The notes: generated by a model from the sequence alone, not told the origin. Counted from the first letter of the stretch, positions 7,723-16,019 are shown. The stretch is 43,047 nucleotides of DNA from an uncultured Bacteroidales bacterium (GCA_946186735.1 CAMHOK010000004.1:1-43047), one strand, 5' to 3'. Translations and numbers: made by a program.

Positions 7723-10053
7723 TCACCCTTCCACTCTGTCTAACTTAGCGAAGCGCAGCATCAGCACGCGCACACCCGAATGGTCGAACTTAACCTCCAC
7801 TTTCTCGTTGTCGTTCTCTATATAGGTGTCTATCACCGTCCCGTCGCCGAACTTCTGATGTCTCACTCTTGTTCCTTTGTCGAACTGCGGATTGCTCAGT
7901 TGTTGTCGTCCGGCAGAGGGCTGACTCTTGGTGGAAGCCACTCGGTGCATCTGAGCCGTGGGGGTTGTGGGGGCTGTAGGGATAGAGGGCATGTTCCAGC
8001 CTCCCCAATGACTCGTCGGTCGTGTGTCGGAAGCAGCACTCGCCTCTTCTTTACTCAGATAAGACCTGTCGATATCTTTCACGAACCGGCTCTCTTGCGA
8101 GAACTGAAACTCGCCATTGCGGAAGCGCCCCTTGGCACCGCTCAAGAAGCATTGCTCCTTAGCTCGCGTTACCGCCACATAGAACAGTCGGCGCTCTTCC
8201 TCAACCTCATCCTCCGTCTTAACGAAAGAGGAAGGTAAGAGTCCCTCTTCTAATCCGGCGACGAACACCACCTTATACTCCAATCCCTTGGCAGCATGTA
8301 TGGTCATGAGGGTCACACGCGACTCGGTGTCGGTGAGGTTCTCGTCCTGGTCAGTGAGCAACGCCACCTCCTCGAGGAACTCGCTGATGGACGGCAGCTC
8401 CGCCTCCGCAGAGGTATCGCCTTCGTTGAGCCTGCGCCGCTGTTCGAACTCGGCAGCCGAGTTGACCATCTCGATGATGTTGGCAAGCGTCTCTTGCCCT
8501 TCCGTGCTGAGGTCGTTACGAGCGTTCTCTAAGATGCCGGAGTCGTCAAGCACTTGGCGTATGAACTGCTGCGCACTCATTTGACTGCTCTTCTCGCTCA
8601 GACCAACGATGAGCTGATGGAAAGCCAAGAGGCGGTGCAACATACCATTGTTGACGCTCACTCCATACCTCTGAGGGTCTGCCACCACCTCTAACAGAGA
8701 CACTTGTGCCGCTAAGGCAGCGTCAGAGAGCTTCTTGAGAGTGGTGTCGCCTATGCCGCGAGCAGGGTAGTTGATGATGCGGCGGAGCGACTCGTTGTCG
8801 CGATGATTGACAGCAAGACGCACATAAGCCAGCACATCCTTGATCTCTTTGCGCTGATAGAATGCCACACCGCCATAGATGCGATACTTAACACCATTAC
8901 GACGCAACTCATCTTCTATCAAGCGCGACTGAGCATTAGTGCGATAGAGGATGGCCATGTCGTCGTATTCAACCAAACGGCGATGGCACCTGACCACCTC
9001 CTCCACCACATGTCTGGCCTCGCTACGGTCGTCGGAGGCAAGGAAATAGCGGAGCTTAGTGCCCACCTCGTTCTCAGAATAGACCTCTTTAGGTATGCGG
9101 TTCTTGTTCTTGCTGATAAGAGAGTTGGCTGCGTTGACTATGGTCTGAGTGGAACGATAGTTCTGCTCTAACTTAAAGAGCTTAGCATCAGGATAGTCAG
9201 ACTGAAAAGAGAGTATATTGCCTATGTTAGCTCCACGGAAAGAGTATATCGATTGTGCATCATCGCCCACTACACAGATGTTGCGCTTCCCGCCTGAGAG
9301 CATCTTCACTATACAATACTGCACTATATTGGTATCCTGAAACTCATCAACCAAGATAAACTCAAAGAGCCTCTGATACTTCTGCTTTACCTCTTCGTTG
9401 TTGGCGAGCAGACGGAAGGTGTTAAACAGCAAGTCGTCAAAATCCATTGCGTTCGACTCTTTCAAGCGTTGCTCATAAACCGAATAGATCTCAGACATCT
9501 GATACATCCTGTCTAAGTTGTCAGTGAGAGTTATGCTCTTGTCGCGCGAGTAGTCAAGAGGCGATAGCAGGTTGTTCTTTGCTAACGATATGCGCGAGTG
9601 GACTTGCGATGGTTTGTATATCTTCTCGTCGAGCTGCATCTGTTTGATGATGCTCTTGATGAGCGACCGAGAGTCTTGTGTGTCGTAGATGGTATAGTCG
9701 TGCGTGAAGCCTATCTTCTCTGCCTCGTTACGGAGTATGCGCGAGAAAACCGAGTGGAAAGTGCCCATACGCAGTTGCATGGTCTCTTTGTCGCCTAACA
9801 ACGACGCTACTCTGGAGCGCATCTCTCGAGCTGCTTTGTTGGTGAAAGTGAGAGCAAGTATCCTATAAGGCTTCACCCCGAGCGAGAGCAGATAGGCAAT
9901 CTTATAGGTGAGCACGCGCGTCTTGCCCGAGCCTGCACCTGCCACCACCAACGACGGACCCTCGCATGACATAACGGCAGCACGCTGCTGAGTGTTCAAA
10001 TCGTTCAATAGCGACTCAGAAAAAGCAGAAGATGATGAAGCATGAGTTGGCAT
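7723..10053 (-). CDS. pcrA: ATP-dependent DNA helicase, UvrD/PcrA/Rep family
   Basis: A 776-residue superfamily 1A 3'-5' DNA helicase that acts in repair and in clearing replication obstacles. Motif I (GAGSGKT) is at residues 39-45, motif Ia is seen as LALTFTNKAAREMRSRV, motif II (VDEFQDTN) has its Asp-Glu at 236-237, and motif III is DDAQSIYSFRGA. The later VTLMTIHAAKGLEYKVVFV and RRLFYVAVTRAK motifs are also intact. The last ~50 residues (KGTRVRHQKFGDGTVIDTY) form the PcrA-type C-terminal Tudor-like domain that contacts RNA polymerase in relatives. The start at 10053 (MPTHASSSS) is chosen because the promoter at 10077-10108 overlaps any longer version. Confidence 0.95.
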   Translation of the reverse strand: MPTHASSSSAFSESLLNDLNTQQRAAVMSCEGPSLVVAGAGSGKTRVLTYKIAYLLSLGVKPYRILALTFTNKAAREMRSRVASLLGDKETMQLRMGTFHSVFSRILRNEAEKIGFTHDYTIYDTQDSRSLIKSIIKQMQLDEKIYKPSQVHSRISLAKNNLLSPLDYSRDKSITLTDNLDRMYQMSEIYSVYEQRLKESNAMDFDDLLFNTFRLLANNEEVKQKYQRLFEFILVDEFQDTNIVQYCIVKMLSGGKRNICVVGDDAQSIYSFRGANIGNILSFQSDYPDAKLFKLEQNYRSTQTIVNAANSLISKNKNRIPKEVYSENEVGTKLRYFLASDDRSEARHVVEEVVRCHRRLVEYDDMAILYRTNAQSRLIEDELRRNGVKYRIYGGVAFYQRKEIKDVLAYVRLAVNHRDNESLRRIINYPARGIGDTTLKKLSDAALAAQVSLLEVVADPQRYGVSVNNGMLHRLLAFHQLIVGLSEKSSQMSAQQFIRQVLDDSGILENARNDLSTEGQETLANIIEMVNSAAEFEQRRRLNEGDTSAEAELPSISEFLEEVALLTDQDENLTDTESRVTLMTIHAAKGLEYKVVFVAGLEEGLLPSSFVKTEDEVEEERRLFYVAVTRAKEQCFLSGAKGRFRNGEFQFSQESRFVKDIDRSYLSKEEASAASDTRPTSHWGGWNMPSIPTAPTTPTAQMHRVASTKSQPSAGRQQLSNPQFDKGTRVRHQKFGDGTVIDTYIENDNEKVEVKFDHSGVRVLMLRFAKLDRVEG

Positions 10054-10076
10054 TGTCAGGATAAATTTTAGAGGTG

Positions 10077-10108
10077 CAAAGGTAGTTAATTTGCGAGAAA
10101 CAGGCAAA
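10077..10108 (-). promoter_or_regulatory. Promoter of the helicase gene
   Basis: On the minus strand TTTG (10105-10108), 20 bases and TACCTTTG (10077-10084) match the consensus exactly. Transcription should begin near 10070, about 17 bases upstream of the chosen ATG. It lies back to back with the plus-strand promoter at 10123-10154. Confidence 0.8.
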
Positions 10109-10122
10109 AAATTGGTTGATTA

Positions 10123-10154
10123 TTTGTGGCATTCAGAGATTTGTTGTACCTTTG
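10123..10154 (+). promoter_or_regulatory. Promoter that nearly abuts the next start codon
   Basis: TTTG at 10123-10126, 20 bases, then TACCTTTG at 10147-10154. The transcript should begin only a few bases downstream, yet the best ATG is at 10162, so the message would have almost no 5' leader. Confidence 0.75.
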
Positions 10155-10161
10155 TGAGCAA

Positions 10162-10917
10162 ATGTACAAACACTTACGAACTATATGTCTGAGCCTTGTG
10201 TTGCTCGTTGCAACGAGTACCTTTGCCGATGTGCGTCTGACCTTGTCTAATGGTCAGACTATAGTAGGCAAAATACTTGTTGAGACCGACGATGTTGTTA
10301 TCATCAAGGACTCTGAAGGTTCGCGCTATCAGTATCCTCGCTCCGAGATTGTCGGCAGAGAAGAGGTTGAGACCGCTGAGGTTGAGACAACAGCTCAGCC
10401 CTCGGCGTCTCATAAGCGTGTGGGTCTGCTTGTGGAGCTGAGGAGCGGCTGGGCAACGATGCCCTCCTTCATGCAAGGAGGTGAGGCGGGCGCTTCGCTC
10501 ACCATCGGAGGCTATGTGTTGAGCGATAGGCGTATGTTGCTTGGCGGACAGATAGGTTACCGGCATCTCTTCCTCTCACCCACCGACGGACTGCAAGACA
10601 AGCTATCGGCACCTTTCCTGCCTATTCAACTGAGCTTCATGCTCCCTCTCACCACTCAACCGAGCGCACCTTTCGTCATGCTCTCCGCCGGCTATGCCGT
10701 GTCGCTCAACAAAGCACGAAAAGGAGGAGCAGCGGCAGACCTAAGCTTAGGATGGCGATGGCTAACACCAAGCGAGAAAGCAGTGATGATAGCACTACGC
10801 GCTTCGCTACTGCAGACCCGACTGCAACAATACGAGAGCATCGATGGCAATAAGTATGCCGACAACATAGGTCGAGCCATCATACAAACAGGTGCCTCAC
10901 TTATTTTCGAGCTGTAG
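10162..10917 (+). CDS. Secreted or outer-membrane protein of unknown function, beta-barrel-like
   Basis: The 251-residue product begins with a clear signal peptide (MYKHLRTICLSLVLLVATST, cleavage near FAD). A short beta-rich domain of about 50 residues follows (VRLTLSNGQTIVGKILVETDD, a pattern seen in small SH3-like or Sm-like folds). After a low-complexity linker (ETAEVETTAQPS), the C-terminal 150 residues alternate hydrophobic and polar residues as in an outer-membrane barrel (SAPFVMLSAGYAVSLNKARKG) and end with a hydrophobic residue. I do not recognise the family. The start is the ATG at 10162 because the one at 10126 lies inside the promoter. Confidence 0.7.
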   Translation: MYKHLRTICLSLVLLVATSTFADVRLTLSNGQTIVGKILVETDDVVIIKDSEGSRYQYPRSEIVGREEVETAEVETTAQPSASHKRVGLLVELRSGWATMPSFMQGGEAGASLTIGGYVLSDRRMLLGGQIGYRHLFLSPTDGLQDKLSAPFLPIQLSFMLPLTTQPSAPFVMLSAGYAVSLNKARKGGAAADLSLGWRWLTPSEKAVMIALRASLLQTRLQQYESIDGNKYADNIGRAIIQTGASLIFEL

Positions 10918-10938
10918 CGCCCTTAAACGACGATAGCC

Positions 10939-11157
10939 ATGAAGACAACCAACAAAAAGAAGACTCGTGTGGCAGCCAAACGCAAGCAGCCACGCAACAA
11001 CCGCGTAACAGTCATGTTCAACCTCAGCGAGATACATGCTATCGAACGCTACTGCAAACGCTATCGGATAACCAACCGAAGCCATCTTATCCGACAAGTG
11101 CTGCTCAAGACTATCCTTCGCCGAATGGCAGACGACACACCCACACTCTTCGATTGA
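10939..11157 (+). CDS. Small ribbon-helix-helix-like protein
   Basis: A 72-residue basic protein. A lysine/arginine-rich tail (residues 1-20) is followed by NRVTVMFNLSEIHAIERYCK and RITNRSHLIRQVLLKTI, the strand-helix-helix pattern of CopG/Arc-type ribbon-helix-helix DNA-binding proteins. It may therefore be a small DNA-binding regulator, but no partner toxin gene or obvious operator is nearby. It follows the envelope gene by 21 bases and probably shares its transcript. Its last codons and stop are duplicated just downstream (repeat at 11148-11188). Confidence 0.65.
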   Translation: MKTTNKKKTRVAAKRKQPRNNRVTVMFNLSEIHAIERYCKRYRITNRSHLIRQVLLKTILRRMADDTPTLFD

Positions 11158-11188
11158 ACCGACAAGCTTCTTCGATTGAACCGACAAG
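11148..11188 (+). repeat. 22-base-period tandem duplication across a stop codon
   Basis: CTTCGATTGAACCGACAAG occurs at 11148-11166 and again at 11170-11188. The first copy contains the last codons and stop of the ribbon-helix-helix gene. Confidence 0.9.
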
Positions 11189-11261
11189 GGGCAACACCAC
11201 TAAAACAACAACACCATTTATCACCTAAAATACATAAAAATAACATTTTTCTGCAAAAATA

Positions 11262-11293
11262 TTTGCACAATTCAAAAACTTAGCGTACCTTTG
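11262..11293 (+). promoter_or_regulatory. Promoter of the tRNA-Glu/rpsT unit
   Basis: TTTG at 11262-11265, 20 bases, TACCTTTG at 11286-11293. The region after it (11294-11380) contains a small CCCG/CGGG hairpin and leads into tRNA-Glu. No other promoter is seen before rpsT. Confidence 0.75.
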
Positions 11294-11380
11294 CACCCGC
11301 TTTCGTGAAAAACGGGCGTTCGTTAGTCGCTCAGCACACCTGAATGGCTAATAGATAGTAAGTTGGTGCGAAAGTCGGAT

Positions 11381-11452
11381 GGTCCATTCGTCTATCGGTT
11401 AGGACGACAGATTTTCATTCTGTAAAGAGCAGTTCGATTCTGCTATGGACTA
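11381..11452 (+). tRNA. tRNA-Glu (anticodon TTC)
   Basis: A 72-base cloverleaf can be drawn by hand. The acceptor stem is GGTCCAT/ATGGACT, and the D arm has GGTTAGGA. The anticodon stem is ACAGA/TCTGT around a seven-base loop with TTC, and the T arm is AGCAG-TTCGATT-CTGCT. CCA is not encoded. It lies 85 bases before rpsT, probably on the same primary transcript. Confidence 0.95.
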
Positions 11453-11537
11453 CACAGATAATCATTGTCACAGACAGCTTGTAGGGATATAAGCTTCTTG
11501 GACATAAGTAAAACAAACAAATTATTTCCGATTTAAG

Positions 11538-11792
11538 ATGGCAAACCATAAATCATCTTTGAAGCGTATTCGTCAGACAGAGAAACGCAAACTACACAAT
11601 CATTACTATGCAAAGACAGCTCGCAACGCCGTTCGCGATTTGCGTGCCACAACCGACAAGGCTGCAGCAGCCGAGAAGTTGCCGAAAGTAACCAGTATGC
11701 TCGACAAGCTTGCTAAACGTAACATTATCCATGTCAACAAAGCAAGCAACCTGAAGTCGAAGTTGGCAGTTTATGTGAATAAACTTGCATAA
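11538..11792 (+). CDS. rpsT: 30S ribosomal protein bS20
   Basis: bS20 (84 residues) is a primary 16S rRNA-binding protein of the small subunit. The sequence is a lysine/arginine-rich helical bundle with the family start [21 protein letters not shown] and the end [19 protein letters not shown]. Length is normal. It follows tRNA-Glu and is closed by the hairpin at 11821-11850. Confidence 0.97.
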   Translation: MANHKSSLKRIRQTEKRKLHNHYYAKTARNAVRDLRATTDKAAAAEKLPKVTSMLDKLAKRNIIHVNKASNLKSKLAVYVNKLA

Positions 11793-11820
11793 GTTGTAGT
11801 TCGTTCTCTTCACAAGATAG

Positions 11821-11850
11821 AAGGGTGTCACATTAGTGGCACCCTTTCTG
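11821..11850 (+). terminator. Terminator after rpsT
   Basis: Stem AAGGGTGTCAC / GTGGCACCCTT (one G-T pair) with loop ATTA, followed by TCTGTCGTT. It may also serve the convergent acyltransferase gene. Confidence 0.8.
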
Positions 11851-11881
11851 TCGTTCAGTATAATCAGTTAAATCAGCATGA

Positions 11882-12601
11882 TCAGTATAAGCGGCACGAA
11901 CGGCCGTCTAACTCGTAGCTGAGGTCGCGCGGACGCTCGCCTATCTCACTTGCCGGTATGCCCGCCACTACGGCGAAAGGTCTGACATCTTTGGTTACCA
12001 CACAGCCGGCACACAACACGGCACCCTCGCCTATCTCCACTCCCGGCAACACAACAACATTGCTGCCTATCCAAACGCGGTCGCCAACGACAACCTTCTT
12101 TTTTTTCTTATCGTCGCAACCGAAAAGCGGATCACGATAGTCGTGCTGCTCGGTGTAAATCGACACATTAGACGAGAGGTTGACATTGTCGCCCATCACT
12201 ATGCCGTTGCGGGCATCAAGTAAAGCGTTGTCGCCTACGACACTCCCGCGTCCCACACGCAAACGATAGATATCGCGTATCTCCGTACGGAAATGAAAGA
12301 CTACCCTCTCACCTACTTGAGCTCCGAGCATACGATAGATGAGCTTGCGCAGATGGCACGAGGGCAAGGTGGACACCTCAAAGAGCATAAACCTACTCCA
12401 TCCCCCGCGAAAAAGCTTCTCCCACAACCAATAAGGTGCTGCCAGTGCCTTTGCCCACAGCGGCATCAAAGGGCGTAACCAACGACGCTTGACCTGACCA
12501 TAGATACACTGAAACGGGAAAACAAGAGCGATGATTATCCATTTAAGATACAAAAGGATAACCAACGACAAAAGAACAATAAGAAGCGTAGATGATGACA
12601 T
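11882..12601 (-). CDS. Membrane-anchored hexapeptide-repeat acyltransferase
   Basis: The 239-residue protein has a hydrophobic N-terminal anchor (about residues 4-30). A basic linker follows, and then a left-handed beta-helix built of hexapeptide repeats from about residue 95 (VGRGSVVGDNALLDARNGIVMGDN... VWIGSNVVVLPGVEIGEGAV). The loop TEQHDYRDP holds the histidine typical of WbbJ/maltose-type O-acetyltransferases, which move acetyl groups from acetyl-CoA to sugars. It may modify an envelope polysaccharide. The start at 12601 (MSSSTLLIV) is chosen because the promoter at 12643-12673 overlaps the longer reading. A KKKKK stretch sits in a loop. Confidence 0.82.
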   Translation of the reverse strand: MSSSTLLIVLLSLVILLYLKWIIIALVFPFQCIYGQVKRRWLRPLMPLWAKALAAPYWLWEKLFRGGWSRFMLFEVSTLPSCHLRKLIYRMLGAQVGERVVFHFRTEIRDIYRLRVGRGSVVGDNALLDARNGIVMGDNVNLSSNVSIYTEQHDYRDPLFGCDDKKKKKVVVGDRVWIGSNVVVLPGVEIGEGAVLCAGCVVTKDVRPFAVVAGIPASEIGERPRDLSYELDGRSCRLY

Positions 12602-12642
12602 AGCAACTAAATGATGGCTTAATAGTGCCCGTAAAACATGCG

Positions 12643-12673
12643 CAAAGATACAACAAATAATCTTCTCCCCAAA
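12643..12673 (-). promoter_or_regulatory. Promoter of the acyltransferase gene
   Basis: On the minus strand TTTG (12670-12673), 19 bases, TATCTTTG (12643-12650). The leader to the ATG at 12601 is about 35 bases. It is divergent from, and nearly touches, the riboswitch promoter. Confidence 0.7.
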
Positions 12674-12678
12674 AAAAA

Positions 12679-12710
12679 TTTGGCTGATACTCAGAAAAAT
12701 CGTACCTTTG
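12679..12710 (+). promoter_or_regulatory. Promoter of the cobalamin riboswitch transcript
   Basis: TTTG at 12679-12682, 20 bases, TACCTTTG at 12703-12710. The transcript should begin about 25 bases before the riboswitch aptamer. Confidence 0.75.
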
Positions 12711-12744
12711 CAGTGGATTTCTTGAGAGAGAAATCGCAATCGCT

Positions 12745-12955
12745 GTGGTTCTTGTGGTTAACATCGCATAAGCACAAGATTAAAAGGGAAGTAGGTGTGA
12801 GTCCTACGCTGTCCCGCAGCCGTGAGTCGATGATTGAGTATGGGCGCTTTGCCTATCTCAACCAAGCCAACTTCAACAATCATGAAGTCACTGTCTGCCA
12901 AAAACGGATGGGAAGGCATGAGGTTGGTTGTCGATAAGTCGGAAGACCTGCCATA
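12745..12955 (+). promoter_or_regulatory. Cobalamin (B12) riboswitch
   Basis: Conserved cobalamin-aptamer elements occur in the right order. These are AAAAGGGAAGTAGGTGTGAG and TCCTACGCTGTCCCGCAGC near 12782-12820 (the GGTGnnAnTCC...GCTGnCCCGC core), a peripheral domain, then GGGAAGGCATG at 12910-12920. The B12 box GTCGGAAGACCTGCC closes it at 12939-12953. Such aptamers bind adenosyl- or other cobalamins and usually repress B12 uptake or synthesis genes. Here no such gene follows before the terminator at 13217-13249. Confidence 0.9.
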
Positions 12956-13216
12956 GAGATTTTATTGTAACGCTCTCGCGGATTGGAGCCGACAAGATGA
13001 ACCGTTATTACTCAACACATCAGCATTAGAGTGTGTCTCCTCGCCTTATGGCGGGTGAGATAATCGTCTATTCTTGTCCCCGTGGCAATAGCAAGCGCAA
13101 GTCAGGTATGGGCCGACCATCTGTTTTCTGCCAAAAATACATACCGGACTCACTATCTGCCTTGCCTTTGCTTGCCAAGACTCCCGACAACCACCAAGAG
13201 AGAGTTCCCTGTCATA
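12956..13216 (+). other. Stretch after the riboswitch without an intact gene
   Basis: No convincing gene is seen. An ATG at 12997 opens only ten codons (MNRYYSTHQH, stop). In another frame a signal-peptide-like run (ILVPVAIASASQVWADHLF, from about 13070) occurs just after a stop at 13061. This could be the decayed 5' end of a former B12-controlled envelope gene, or a non-coding regulatory RNA body. The base sequence alone does not separate these. Confidence 0.5.
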
Positions 13217-13249
13217 ATGAGGCTGCCTGCTATGGCAGTCTCATTTTTT
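13217..13249 (+). terminator. Strong intrinsic terminator of the riboswitch transcript
   Basis: Stem ATGAGGCTGCC / GGCAGTCTCAT (one G-T pair) with loop TGCTAT, followed directly by TTTTTC. It separates the riboswitch transcript from the next gene, which has its own promoter at 13292-13323. Confidence 0.85.
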
Positions 13250-13291
13250 CTTTGCAGAACCGACAAACAAGATAACAAAAAAGCCCTGAGC

Positions 13292-13323
13292 CTTGCAAAT
13301 AACAATTATTTTGCCTATTTTTG
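13292..13323 (+). promoter_or_regulatory. Promoter of the lipoprotein/AsmA-like pair
   Basis: CTTG at 13292-13295 (one base off TTTG), 20 bases, TATTTTTG at 13316-13323. It lies downstream of the riboswitch terminator, so the next gene need not be B12-regulated. Confidence 0.6.
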
Positions 13324-13354
13324 CACGTTAATTCAAATAAACACACACATCCTT

Positions 13355-14296
13355 ATGAAAACCAGACATATCCTTTTCGCTCTGATTGGCATAGCACTAT
13401 GCCTATGTTCATGCGGCGACAGCCGACAGAAGCTTGAGAAGCGCGCTCTTGAGCTATGCCGTTACATTCCCGACCACGAGCTGCTCGCCGACGCCCGTCA
13501 CTATATGACACCCGAACTGTATAACGCTATCGCAGAAGCTTTCGAGCTCGCACAAGACGACCCTATGGAAGCCGAGTGGCTCTATTATTTCGTCACAGGC
13601 AATGGCGGCACCACGCCTAAGTTCAAAGTGTCGTCGCTCGACATCGTTGACGAGAAACATGCTGTGGCTTACATCCTTGTTCATCAGGTATGGGAAGACT
13701 CTTCACCTGCCAATGACGACGAAGATACACACATCATGGAGATGGAGAAGGTTAACGGCGAATGGCTCATGTCCGATTTCGACCACCGCAAAGAACAATG
13801 TATCACTTATATAGAGAACACCATGCGCGAGCAGGCTGTGGTCAACACCATCAGCGACTACCTCATCAATCACTTCGGTGAGCAGTATCTGAAAGGTGAT
13901 ATATGCATACCTTACATAAGGATAGTGGCAACCGAAGAGAGTAAGGATAATGAAGCTTTGGTATGGGGCGACTACTGGGTCTTCTGGTACACACAGCAAG
14001 CCGACACACTCTTTTGCGTGAGCGGAGGTGCACACCCCGGACTCATGCACCTCTGCCTCAACCAAGACGACGAACTGGAGGTAACAGCTTTCGATGCCGT
14101 AGAAGATGGCTCTCGCTATCTGCCTTCGGCAAAAACAATCTTCCAACAGCACTTCAACAACTTCCAGAACATTGCCTCCGACCATCAGACACGCGAATGG
14201 ATGATCATTGACCAAGTGGACACCTATCTTAGAAAACACGACATCAAAGCCCGTTATATCAAACAATATGGTCAAGAGCCGGTGGAGATAGACTAA
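13355..14296 (+). CDS. Lipoprotein of unknown function, possibly NTF2-like
   Basis: The 313-residue product starts with a lipoprotein signal (MKTRHILFALIGIALCLCSC, lipid-modified cysteine at residue 20). Residues 21-150 (KRALELCRYIPDH... HIMEMEKVNGEWLMSDFD) look like the NTF2-like folds common in Bacteroidota lipoproteins, ending in the W-rich strand that family often has. The second half is acidic and unrecognised. The start is the ATG at 13355, placed after the promoter at 13292-13323; longer in-frame readings begin before that promoter and cross the terminator. It is followed after 21 bases by the AsmA-like gene, so the two probably form an operon. Confidence 0.72.
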   Translation: MKTRHILFALIGIALCLCSCGDSRQKLEKRALELCRYIPDHELLADARHYMTPELYNAIAEAFELAQDDPMEAEWLYYFVTGNGGTTPKFKVSSLDIVDEKHAVAYILVHQVWEDSSPANDDEDTHIMEMEKVNGEWLMSDFDHRKEQCITYIENTMREQAVVNTISDYLINHFGEQYLKGDICIPYIRIVATEESKDNEALVWGDYWVFWYTQQADTLFCVSGGAHPGLMHLCLNQDDELEVTAFDAVEDGSRYLPSAKTIFQQHFNNFQNIASDHQTREWMIIDQVDTYLRKHDIKARYIKQYGQEPVEID

Positions 14297-14317
14297 ACTC
14301 AGACAAGATCCTACCCC

Positions 14318-15973
14318 ATGAGAAAGAAGGTCGTCATAGCGTTGTCCATTGTCTTCTCAGTGCTTGTCCTCGTAACGATTGTCGGTTTCATCTTCGCCGA
14401 CGTATGGCTCACAAAGTTGGTGGATAGCAAGATACACGAGAAGATCGACACTCTCGACTCTGTGCACATCTCCTACTCCGACCTCGACATACGCCTCGGC
14501 ACGGGAATAGTGAGGTTAGAAGATGTGGTAGTGGAGACCGACCTTCAAGGCAAGCCCCTACTCAGCCTCTCGCTCGACCGTGTGGAGATTGGACATTTTC
14601 GTCTCTTACATATACTGAAAAAGCACGAGTTGGACCTTAGCTATTTAGAGATTCTCAACCCCGACCTTCAACTCACCCTTACTCCCAAAGAAAAGCAGCA
14701 ACACGCCACCTCGTCACCCGCCTCCGATGAAGGTATGGAGCGCCTAAGCCGGTTCATCAACAACATAGGCATACGAGCCGTCAAGGTGGTCTCCGGAAAA
14801 GTCAGGATGACGCGACAGCAGAGCCGACTGCAACTCAGCGCCAACAACATCAACCTAACGCTCAACAATCTGCATTTCCTCCCTTCCACACGCGAGCTCA
14901 GCTATGCCGACTCGCTCTATCACCTCTCGCTCGACAGCCTCAGTCTCACCACTGCCAACGGTCTGTATGCTCTTAACATCGACCACCTCAAGACCGACAA
15001 TGCCGGAGAGATACTCATCTCTCATTTCCATGGCAGGAACACCGTCAACAAGACACGACTGGCAGACCTGCAGGGTAAGATACCCATCACTTGGACCGAC
15101 ACGAAGATCGACAAGATAAGCACCTCCCCCGTCAATATCATACGCGCTATCAAGACCAAGCAGATAAGTATCAACACCATCAATATCGATGCCGGCGAGC
15201 TCGCTCTCTACCGCGATGTGCGCTATAAGCCCCGTCAGCCATACGGCATGCCGCAAGAGGCAATAAGAGACATCCCCCTTCCTGTGCACATCGCTAAGGT
15301 TAACCTCAACTCAAAAACCTTCTGCGTTGAGGTCAAGAGAGAGGTGGGCGAAGCCGGCACTATCAACATGCACGACATTAACGCTACCGTCAACTCCTTC
15401 AACAACGACAAAGCCGGCAAGTTCTCTGCCAACCTGAAGATGAGACTCGGACAAGGCACCGGTGAGGCGTCTATTCAGTTTGTCAACGACAAACAATGTA
15501 CTTTCTCGTCTGACATCCGCATGAACGACATGCACGGTAGCGACCTCGAAGACTTCCTCCACCCAATGATGGGTATCTCACTGAGCAGCAGCATACATAG
15601 CCTCAGCCTATCGTCAAAAGGCAACAAGACCGCAACAGAGAGTAGCTTTTGCATGACCTATGACACGCTCAACGCACATGTCTATAAAGAAGAGGCTCCC
15701 ATTCAGTCGCTGCAGAAGAATGCCGACCTTATCAACCTCTTCGCCGGTATCATCATCAATCAGCATAACCCGCGCCAACAAGGAGCACAACCCTTTACCT
15801 GCACCACAACAACACCAAGAGACGAGATGAAGAACTTCGCAGAGTATCTGATGTCACCTCTTACGGATGGCATCATGCACACCGTCTTTCCAGAGTTCGT
15901 ATATCAACAGATAAAGAGAATACAAAGTCTGAAGAAAAGTCTTGTTCAAGAACAAAAAATAGAAAAAAATTAA
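14318..15973 (+). CDS. AsmA-like/DUF748-like envelope protein
   Basis: The 551-residue protein has one N-terminal membrane helix (VVIALSIVFSVLVLVTIVGF) followed by a long beta-rich periplasmic region. The segments DSVHISYSDLDIRLGTGIVR and VVVETDLQGKPLLSLSLDRV, with repeated DL-x-D-x-x-L patterns, resemble AsmA and other bridge-like lipid-transfer-type proteins, which help move or balance lipids between the two membranes. That role is inferred from family knowledge. It lies directly behind a lipoprotein gene and ends before the hypB promoter. Confidence 0.68.
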   Translation: MRKKVVIALSIVFSVLVLVTIVGFIFADVWLTKLVDSKIHEKIDTLDSVHISYSDLDIRLGTGIVRLEDVVVETDLQGKPLLSLSLDRVEIGHFRLLHILKKHELDLSYLEILNPDLQLTLTPKEKQQHATSSPASDEGMERLSRFINNIGIRAVKVVSGKVRMTRQQSRLQLSANNINLTLNNLHFLPSTRELSYADSLYHLSLDSLSLTTANGLYALNIDHLKTDNAGEILISHFHGRNTVNKTRLADLQGKIPITWTDTKIDKISTSPVNIIRAIKTKQISINTINIDAGELALYRDVRYKPRQPYGMPQEAIRDIPLPVHIAKVNLNSKTFCVEVKREVGEAGTINMHDINATVNSFNNDKAGKFSANLKMRLGQGTGEASIQFVNDKQCTFSSDIRMNDMHGSDLEDFLHPMMGISLSSSIHSLSLSSKGNKTATESSFCMTYDTLNAHVYKEEAPIQSLQKNADLINLFAGIIINQHNPRQQGAQPFTCTTTTPRDEMKNFAEYLMSPLTDGIMHTVFPEFVYQQIKRIQSLKKSLVQEQKIEKN

Positions 15974-16019
15974 CAGTTCGAAAGAAAACAACTAAGTTTT
16001 TGAAAGAAAACAACTAAAG

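Noticed and set aside
10054..10107. Longer N-terminus for the helicase, starting MPVSRKLTTF
   Set aside because: This reading starts within the -33/-7 promoter and would not be transcribed; the family homology begins after 10053.
13082..13354. N-terminal extension of the lipoprotein back to 13082
   Set aside because: It would begin at a GTG upstream of a terminator and promoter, and would bury the clear lipoprotein signal starting at 13355.
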